Part shown: positions 1-4,235 of the stretch, in pieces | Layout of the letters: the number at the start of each line of letters is the position of its first letter | Numbering within the stretch: the stretch's first letter is position 1 | The notes under the pieces: generated by a model | What the model was told of the DNA's origin: nothing | The model's input: the letters and a program-made list of their open reading frames with translations, nothing else | Databases searched by the model: none | Made by a program: the position numbers and the translations under genes | NCBI GenBank assembly: GCA_016200595.1 | Contig: JACQEL010000552.1 | Location: 1-5,714, forward strand | DNA length: 5,714 bases | Direction: 5' to 3' | Origin: Deltaproteobacteria bacterium | GTDB lineage: Bacteria > Desulfobacterota > Binatia > Bin18

Positions 1-141
1 GTCCTGATGGAGCGGGCGGGACTCGCCCGGCTACGCGGAGACGCGGACGCCATGGCGCGCGACCTGGCTGAAGCGCGGCGACTCTTTGCGCAGATGGGCG
101 TGACCGGCTGGGATGACTATGCCAGGTCGATCGAGGCATGA
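1..141 (+). CDS. C-terminal end of a protein, probably helical-repeat (TPR-like), 5' part outside window
   Basis: Frame 1 is open from the first base to the TGA at 139-141 and gives 46 residues. The tail is Ala/Arg/Leu-rich and looks helical: LARLRGDADAMARDLAEARR, then LFAQMGVTGW, ending in SIEA. The pattern 'G-D ... A ... EA-RLF--MG-TGW' is what one sees at the C-terminal end of large ATPase or adenylate-cyclase-type regulators that finish in tetratricopeptide repeats. That family link is a resemblance from memory, not a proof. The high GC at third positions supports real coding. The gene converges on the oxidoreductase gene, and hairpin element copy 1 lies between the two stops. Function cannot be assigned from this fragment. 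Confidence 0.6.
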   Translation, partial: VLMERAGLARLRGDADAMARDLAEARRLFAQMGVTGWDDYARSIEA

Positions 142-183
142 GCGGCATCGTTTGTGACCCCACGGGCAACCGATGGGAAGCTC

Positions 184-199
184 AGCACTGCTGGACCAG
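184..199 (+). repeat. Left half of the target palindrome split by element copy 1
   Basis: This stretch ends in GGACCAG, whose last five bases (195-199) are repeated directly at 434-438 after the element. Joined to 434-453 it rebuilds an imperfect palindrome, with CACTG at 187-191 facing CAGTG at 443-447. The arms lie around the ACCAG insertion point. Confidence 0.5.
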
Positions 200-433
200 C
201 CCAATACTGTCCGGCATAAATTTGTTCCACTCGGGTCCCAGCTCTAGGCTCCGCAGGCGCAGATGTGGAGTGCGCCGGTCTGGACGGCGCTTTGGCTACC
301 GGGCTCCGGTTGTTCCCGGGCGTGGAGCATGTAGCACACTGCGCAGCCAAAGCGGGAGCATGGCTCCCGCACTCCAAAGGGCAAAGCCCCGGTCTTGGGC
401 ACGAGCCAGGAAAATTTCCCGGACAGTATGGAG
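200..433. mobile_element. Hairpin-rich MITE-like element, copy 1 (no transposase)
   Basis: The left end CCCAATACTGTCCGG (200-214) and the right end at 419-433 are inverted repeats matching at 13 of 15 positions. ACCAG stands immediately outside both ends in direct orientation (195-199 and 434-438), as expected of a 5-bp target duplication. The interior is non-coding and full of nested inverted repeats. TGGAGTGCG (266-274) pairs with 368-376, TTTGGCT (291-297) pairs with 345-351, and GCGGGAGC-ATG-GCTCCCGC (352-370) is a perfect hairpin. The stretch 349-397 matches 4128-4176 of copy 2 at 47 of 49 positions in the same orientation. The two copies also align along both arms, but their centres (about 291-348 here) do not. 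With no transposase gene, it would have to be moved in trans. Confidence 0.65.
266..376. repeat. Nested inverted repeats inside element copy 1
   Basis: Outer arms are 266-274 and 368-376 (9 bp, perfect). Inside are an imperfect hairpin at 272-290, a 5-bp hairpin ACCGG-GCT-CCGGT at 298-310, arms 291-297/345-351, and the perfect 8-bp hairpin 352-370 with a 3-base ATG loop. Short reading frames across this block translate from the palindrome (for example LECGSHAPA in reverse) and are not genes. Confidence 0.7.
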
Positions 434-453
434 ACCAGCCGCCAGTGGCACCC
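434..453 (+). repeat. Right half of the target palindrome, copy 1 site
   Basis: ACCAGCCGCCAGTGGCACCC is the reverse complement of 3971-3990 with a single mismatch. It begins with the duplicated ACCAG. This 20-bp flank lies outside the terminal inverted repeat, so it is shared target sequence rather than part of the element. Confidence 0.6.
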
Positions 454-552
454 AAACAGGTGGTGTTATCATCGAATCCATACCTTGCCCGAGCGTTTCT
501 CTAGGCTTTACGCGAGAGCGAGCCTGAAGCCAATCATTACGCTGCGCATTCT

Positions 553-1587
553 TTACGCGGCGCAGTCCTTCCACATCCCGTGTTGAGCCAGGGAATGGGC
601 ACCGGCTTCGAGCGCTGCCAGGGTACGCAATGAGGATTGCCCACTGCTCGGGGCAGGCTCGCCACTCACGATGCTGTCGCGGAACGCGGCACACGCGAGC
701 AGTAAGGGTTCAGTACGATCTCCGTGAATCACTTCCACCACGTCAGTGTTTTCTATCGGGATCAGATTGGCGCAGGCGGCTTCCACTCGTGACGTCTTGA
801 TGAGTTGTCTTAAGCAGTATTCGGAGCGAATAAGCCTCCGCTTATCAAATCGCCCTTCATATTCGACCATGCCGCGTTCCCCCACAACCACGAGGGAGGC
901 CTTCTTCTCGGGAAACAGCCAGTTCACGTACACATGAGCCGATATCTCTCCAGCCAGGCGCAGCGAGGCCCACACCACATCCTCAATCCGCGACTGCAGA
1001 AAAGCATGGCCGGTAGCAGAGACCCGGATGACGGGCACATCGAGCAGATAGTGCAGGACTGATAAGTCGTGCGGAGCCGAGTTCCACCACACATTCGAGT
1101 CGCGCCGAATGCGGCCCATGCCCGTACGTTCTGAGGAGACATGATAAATTTTGCCCAGCACACCAGTCATAATGATGGCACGTGCCTGCTGCACCAAGGG
1201 ATCGTACAAAAACGTTTCATCGACGAACAACAGCCGTTGCCGGTCGCGCGCGAGGGCGACTAATTCTCGGCCTTCGGCGTAAGCTAACGCCAACGGTTTT
1301 TCGACCCAGACATGTTTACCCGCGGCTAGTGCCGCCCGCGCGAGCTGATAGTGAGTGGCGGGAGGAGTTGCCAGCAGCACCGCGGCAATGTTGGGGTTTC
1401 GCAGAATGTGCTCATAGGACTGCGTCAGCGCGACTTGCGGATAGCGCGCTTTGACCTCCTGTAAGATTTCTGGCCGCGCGTCGCACACGGCCTTCAGCCA
1501 CATCCCGTCGGTATTATGAAGGACGCGGATGAGGTTCGTACCCCAGTATCCTGCGCCGATGACTGCCGCCTGAATCTCCGCCCCCAT
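553..1587 (-). CDS. Gfo/Idh/MocA-family NAD(P)-dependent sugar(-nucleotide) oxidoreductase
   Basis: A 344-residue cytoplasmic oxidoreductase of about the usual length for the family. The N-terminal Rossmann fold has VIGAGYWG at residues 9-16. ATPPATH lies at 73-79, and the family signature EKP at 96-98 places the conserved lysine at 97. The segment SAPHDLSVLHYLL (170-182) fits the 'PHD-S-L-YLL' form common in members from surface-polysaccharide clusters, with His173 in the position of the catalytic histidine. I chose the ATG at 1587 because GGGAGG (1595-1600) lies 7 bases upstream. The GTG at 1602 would put that ribosome site inside the coding region. It follows the aminotransferase-glycosyltransferase gene by 24 bases and is surely cotranscribed. 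By analogy with WlbA/WbpB-type enzymes it may oxidise a nucleotide sugar (for example at C3) to the keto form used by a DegT aminotransferase; the exact substrate is inference. Confidence 0.9.
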   Translation of the reverse strand: MGAEIQAAVIGAGYWGTNLIRVLHNTDGMWLKAVCDARPEILQEVKARYPQVALTQSYEHILRNPNIAAVLLATPPATHYQLARAALAAGKHVWVEKPLALAYAEGRELVALARDRQRLLFVDETFLYDPLVQQARAIIMTGVLGKIYHVSSERTGMGRIRRDSNVWWNSAPHDLSVLHYLLDVPVIRVSATGHAFLQSRIEDVVWASLRLAGEISAHVYVNWLFPEKKASLVVVGERGMVEYEGRFDKRRLIRSEYCLRQLIKTSRVEAACANLIPIENTDVVEVIHGDRTEPLLLACAAFRDSIVSGEPAPSSGQSSLRTLAALEAGAHSLAQHGMWKDCAA

Positions 1588-1594
1588 CGACTTG

Positions 1595-1600
1595 CCTCCC
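1595..1600 (-). promoter_or_regulatory. Shine-Dalgarno deciding the oxidoreductase start
   Basis: GGGAGG on the minus strand lies 7 bases before the ATG at 1587, within the 24-base gap after the upstream stop. It favours the ATG over the in-frame GTG at 1602. Confidence 0.75.
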
Positions 1601-1611
1601 ACCTGGGTGTT

Positions 1612-3627
1612 TCACTCGTGTAGTTGCCCGCTCCCCTGGTCCTGTACCTTCACGAATTCCTGGAGCCGGCGGTATGCAAGAAAGAGATACAAGACCACAC
1701 TCGCATCGGCGACCAAGCCGGTAAGCGTACCCAGGCTACTCTCCGTTAACTCAGCTCGTATTAAAAAGAGCAAGCCTATCGTTGCGATCAGGACCGCACC
1801 GATCACGCCTGGCATCGTCGTCTGTATCCCGCGTCGGATGCAGTGCAGCGGCAATAAATCGCGCAGCACGGAAAACATGCGGCTGAGCCCGTAATGGGAG
1901 CGGCCTGACTGTCGCGCACGGTCCTTGACCGGCACCTCGGCCACCGTCTCGGCTGCAACACGCAAGATCACCGGCAGAAACCTGTGCATGCCGGCCGGTA
2001 GAGTGAGTCCCGTGAGGGTCTCGCGTCGGTAGACCTTCAGCCCACACCCGCAATCATGCACGGGAATCCCCGTCACCCAGGCGATCAGACGGTTGGCCAA
2101 ACGAGACGGCAAGACTCGTAGCCAATAGTCCTCCTGACGTTCGCAGCGCCAGCCGGTGACGACTTGATAGCCTTCGTCCATTTTGGCGAGCAGGAGAGGG
2201 ATGTCGTGGGGGTCATTCTGGCCGTCACCGTCCAGGGTGACAATCACTTGGCCCCAGGCCTGTTGAAACCCCACTGACAGCGCCGCCGCTTCGCCGCGAT
2301 TCTCCGGCAAGTGCACAACTCGCACCCTGGGGTCGGCACTCGCGATCTCATCAAGGATGGTGCCGGTGCGATCGGTACTCCCGTCGTTCACCAACACGCA
2401 TTCATACGTGTGCCCGAGTCCCTCTACCACCGTTCGCAGTTCACGATGGACTGCCTCAACATTCCCTTCTTCGTTGCAAAATGGCACGACCAGCGAGAGC
2501 CGCGGCTGGCGGGTCGACCGGTGGCCGCGGGCAAAGAAGGACTGCACTCCGTCAATAACCGTGTCAATTTCTTCCTGAGAGAGGTCAGGAAAAACAGGAA
2601 GCGACAGAATTTCTTGGGCCGCGCGTTCAGCCCGCGGCAAGCTCAGCGTCTGGTGGTAATACGCCTGCCAGGCCGGTTGCCGATGCAGCGGAGTGGGGTA
2701 GTGAATGCCCGTCTCGATCCCGCGCTCTCGCAGGTGTGCCCGCAGGACATCCCGCTGGCGCGAGCGAATCACATACTGATGGTACACACCGGTCCGTTGT
2801 TGATCCTCCCATGGCAGGGTTAGATCGAGGGACGAAAATGCTGCGGTATAGAGCCGAGCGATTTCCCGCCGTCTGGCGTTGCGTTGGTCGAGGGAGCGCA
2901 ACTTGAGGCGCAACACCGCAGCTTGCATCTCGTCCAGACGACCATTGGTGCCATAGCACAGGTGCACATTCTTTTCTTGCTGCCCATGACCGCGTAACAA
3001 TGTGAGCCGATTAGCCATGGCCGCGTCGTGGGTGGCGACAAAGCCCGCCTCGCCACACGCACCCAAGTTTTTGACCACGCCGGCGCTGAAACACCCGACG
3101 GTGCCAAAGCTGCCGACTCTTTTTCCGTGATAGGTGGCCCCGTGCGCGTGCGAGCAGTCTTCAAGCAGCTGAATCCCCGTTGCGTGGCAGAGTTCCAGGA
3201 GCGGGTCGAGATCGACCGGCATCCCGTAGAGATGGACGACAAGCAGGGCTTTGGTCTTGCCCGTGAGAGAGCAGCGAATCTGCTCCAGGTCTGGCGCGAA
3301 ATCCCGGTCTTGAATATCGACCAACACTGGGCGCGCCTTGAGCCACCACAGCGCTTCTACGGCGGCCACAAAGGCATTGGCTGGCAGAATGACTTCATCA
3401 CCTTCCCCGATGCCACAAGCGGCGAGTCCCAGGATCAACGCCTCAGTGCCTGAGGCAGTACCAATCACGAAGGGCACGTGCAAGAAGGCCGCCATTTCGC
3501 TTTCAAAACCGCGCACCTGTTCACCATTGAGGAACTGTGGGTGTTCGAGCAACTGGTTCCACTGCTCGGCCACTTCAGCGCGAATATGTCGGAGTTCGCG
3601 GGTCAAATCTAAGAGCGGAATGCGCAT
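1612..3627 (-). CDS. Fused DegT/DnrJ/EryC1/StrS aminotransferase and family 2 glycosyltransferase
   Basis: A single 671-residue frame joins two full-length enzymes. Residues 1 to about 366 are a fold-type I PLP aminotransferase of the ArnB/DegT group. GTASGTEA (56-63) is the cofactor phosphate loop, Asp157 in EDCSHAHG (156-163) should contact the pyridine nitrogen, and Lys186 in VKNLGACGEAG (185-195) is the Schiff-base lysine. Residues 377 to about 600 are a GT-A glycosyltransferase of the DPM1/ArnC type: LSLVVPFCNEEGN, VNDGSTDRT (413-421), DGD (466-468) in LDGDGQNDP, and RQSGRSHYG (572-580). Two hydrophobic segments (about 606-623 and 633-652) anchor the C-terminus in the inner membrane. The linker is only about 10 residues. 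An in-frame TAA six bases upstream fixes the start, and GGAGAG lies a rather long 12 bases before it. Likely role: aminate a keto-sugar nucleotide and transfer a sugar to polyprenyl phosphate. Domain calls are firm; the substrates are inference. Confidence 0.9.
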   Translation of the reverse strand: MRIPLLDLTRELRHIRAEVAEQWNQLLEHPQFLNGEQVRGFESEMAAFLHVPFVIGTASGTEALILGLAACGIGEGDEVILPANAFVAAVEALWWLKARPVLVDIQDRDFAPDLEQIRCSLTGKTKALLVVHLYGMPVDLDPLLELCHATGIQLLEDCSHAHGATYHGKRVGSFGTVGCFSAGVVKNLGACGEAGFVATHDAAMANRLTLLRGHGQQEKNVHLCYGTNGRLDEMQAAVLRLKLRSLDQRNARRREIARLYTAAFSSLDLTLPWEDQQRTGVYHQYVIRSRQRDVLRAHLRERGIETGIHYPTPLHRQPAWQAYYHQTLSLPRAERAAQEILSLPVFPDLSQEEIDTVIDGVQSFFARGHRSTRQPRLSLVVPFCNEEGNVEAVHRELRTVVEGLGHTYECVLVNDGSTDRTGTILDEIASADPRVRVVHLPENRGEAAALSVGFQQAWGQVIVTLDGDGQNDPHDIPLLLAKMDEGYQVVTGWRCERQEDYWLRVLPSRLANRLIAWVTGIPVHDCGCGLKVYRRETLTGLTLPAGMHRFLPVILRVAAETVAEVPVKDRARQSGRSHYGLSRMFSVLRDLLPLHCIRRGIQTTMPGVIGAVLIATIGLLFLIRAELTESSLGTLTGLVADASVVLYLFLAYRRLQEFVKVQDQGSGQLHE

Positions 3628-3630
3628 GCG

Positions 3631-3669
3631 TTATTTTTTCTCTCCGCTGGCAAATGGTGCGCTGGGCAT
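3631..3669 (-). CDS. Possible 12-codon leader ORF before the fusion gene
   Basis: ATG at 3669 opens MPSAPFASGEKK and ends in TAA at 3631-3633, in the same frame and only three bases before the ATG of the fusion gene. GGAAGG lies 15 bases upstream, which is far for a ribosome site. The likely Shine-Dalgarno of the main gene lies inside this ORF. It could couple translation, or it could be chance. Confidence 0.2.
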   Translation of the reverse strand: MPSAPFASGEKK

Positions 3670-3742
3670 CTCACTCTGAGAGTTCCTTCCCTTCCCCAAC
3701 GATCTCGAGAGTCTGATGATGGGATCGTTGGCAGCGCCCAGC
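3661..3742 (-). promoter_or_regulatory. Nested inverted repeats in the operon leader
   Basis: CCAACGATC (3696-3704) and GATCGTTGG (3723-3731) are perfect 9-bp arms around an 18-base loop. GCTGGGC (3661-3667) and GCCCAGC (3736-3742) form an outer 7-bp stem. ACTCTGAGAGT (3673-3683) is a further small palindrome in the gap. All lie between the predicted transcription start (about 3754) and the start codon, so they would fold in the mRNA leader or serve as an operator. No T-run follows, so this is not a classic terminator. Confidence 0.35.
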
Positions 3743-3765
3743 TTCGGGATGACGCTATTTACTGC

Positions 3766-3781
3766 GCAATTTTGGTGCCAG
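3766..3781 (-). promoter_or_regulatory. Sigma-54 (-24/-12) promoter for the aminotransferase-glycosyltransferase operon
   Basis: The minus strand reads CTGGCACCAAAATTGC. It matches the sigma-54 consensus YTGGCACG-N4-TTGC at all positions but one. The GG (3779-3778) and GC (3767-3766) are separated by exactly 10 bases as required. Transcription should start near 3754, giving a leader of about 126 bases. A sigma-54 activator is encoded immediately upstream. Confidence 0.75.
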
Positions 3782-3843
3782 CCAAAAGGTGGGGAAAATC
3801 AACTTCTGTGCGGAAGAAAATACGAGCGGGAGGGAAGCCTACA

Positions 3844-3887
3844 TTTTTTGCAGATAAAGGTTGCACCCTCTCAGATCTTTTTTGCAG
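3844..3887 (-). promoter_or_regulatory. Candidate upstream activator sites (TTTTTTGCAG direct repeats)
   Basis: TTTTTTGCAG occurs at 3844-3853 and 3878-3887 on the plus strand, 34 bp apart. A third TTGCA lies at 3861-3865. The block is about 90-133 bp upstream of the predicted start, the usual range for NtrC-type enhancer sites. The ten bases at 3880-3889 (TTTTGCAGGG) recur at 5693-5702, upstream of the regulator's own promoter. Binding is inferred only from position and recurrence. Confidence 0.35.
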
Positions 3888-3953
3888 GGATGGGGGCGAG
3901 GCTGCGGTTTCTCGGTCGAACGCTCAGGACCTAGAGCGGTTTTCATTTGGAGG

Positions 3954-3969
3954 TACCCAGGACTGGGTA
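3954..3969. repeat. Short inverted repeat beside the copy 2 target site
   Basis: TACCCAG (3954-3960) and CTGGGTA (3963-3969) are perfect 7-bp arms around GA. They directly abut the target-repeat flank that begins at 3971. Role unknown. Confidence 0.4.
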
Positions 3970-3970
3970 G

Positions 3971-3990
3971 GGGTGCCACGGGCGGCTGGT
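3971..3990 (-). repeat. Target palindrome flank, copy 2 site
   Basis: GGGTGCCACGGGCGGCTGGT is the reverse complement of 434-453 with one mismatch. It ends in CTGGT, which is repeated directly at 4213-4217 on the far side of the element. GGCGG here (3981-3985) faces CCGCC at 4218-4222 once the element is removed, so the insertion point is the loop of a small palindrome. Confidence 0.6.
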
Positions 3991-4040
3991 CCCAATACTG
4001 TCCGGAATAAATTTGCTCTGCTGTGCGCCCGAGGCGCAAC

Positions 4041-4157
4041 TTTGGAGTGCGCCAGCCGTGCTGGCGCTGTGTTGGGCTGAAGCCATGCTTTAGCCCAATA
4101 CCGAGCGAAGCATGGCTTCGCTCGGCAAAAGCGGGAGCGTGGCTCCCGCACTCCAAA
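4041..4157. repeat. Chain of four 3-base-loop hairpins inside copy 2
   Basis: Outer arms TTTGGAGTGCG (4041-4051) and 4147-4157 pair perfectly over 11 bp. Inside lie four successive hairpins: 4049-4067 (8-bp arms, CGT loop), 4072-4098 (12-bp arms, one G-T, CAT loop), 4101-4125 (11-bp arms, ATG loop) and 4131-4149 (8-bp arms, GTG loop). All share an AGC-NNN-GCT core, while the outer stem bases differ yet stay paired. Confidence 0.8.
4127..4149 (-). terminator. Possible intrinsic terminator after the response regulator, supplied by copy 2
   Basis: Read on the minus strand, GCGGGAGC-CAC-GCTCCCGC (4149-4131) is followed by TTTT (4130-4127). The stem is strong but the T-run is short. The copy 1 equivalent (352-370) has only TTT after it. 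It may also just protect the 3' end of the mRNA. Confidence 0.3.
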
Positions 4158-4235
4158 GGGCAAAGCCCCAGTCTTGAACACAAGACAGAAAGATTTCACG
4201 GACAGTATTGGGCTGGTCCGCCACTACAACCTACG

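Larger units (their letters stand above)
3991..4212. mobile_element. Hairpin-rich MITE-like element, copy 2 (no transposase)
   Basis: The left terminal repeat CCCAATACTGTCCGG (3991-4005) matches the inverted right end (4198-4212) at 14 of 15 positions. CTGGT flanks both ends directly (3986-3990, 4213-4217). The interior is a chain of hairpins and has no credible gene. It shares both arms with copy 1, including the near-identical block 4128-4176, but its central part (about 4068-4127) differs in sequence while having similar length. It begins only 23 bases beyond the stop of the response-regulator gene, so it will be transcribed as that gene's 3' end. Confidence 0.7.

Noticed and set aside
200..433. 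CRISPR array or tRNA/rRNA in the repeat-rich gaps
   Set aside because: The repeats are inverted hairpins without regular direct-repeat and spacer spacing, and no cloverleaf or rRNA signature is seen.
117..455. 112-codon minus-strand frame containing CPLECGSHAPA
   Set aside because: It is translated from the palindromic element. The same words appear in an unrelated frame at 3839-4183, there is no family resemblance, and it overlaps the end of a better-supported gene.
1588..1602. GTG start at 1602 for the oxidoreductase
   Set aside because: The ATG at 1587 has GGGAGG 7 bases upstream, whereas the GTG start would place that site inside the gene.
2490..2535. Fusion as a sequencing artefact
   Set aside because: The frame runs through without a stop, the linker is short and both domains are full length. 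An error cannot be fully excluded without reads, but nothing in the sequence points to one.
2311..2823. 170-codon plus-strand frame inside the fusion gene
   Set aside because: It is antisense to a gene whose catalytic motifs are intact, and its protein has no recognisable motif. The same holds for the plus-strand frames at 3028-3453 and 4728-5249.
3861..3866. Classical NtrC box (TGCACC with inverted GGTGCA)
   Set aside because: Only one half-site (TTGCACC) is present, with no inverted partner at the right distance.
3839..4183. 114-codon minus-strand frame, and 3924-4199 beside it
   Set aside because: Both run through element copy 2 and the operon's regulatory region. Their content mirrors the hairpins and not a protein family.
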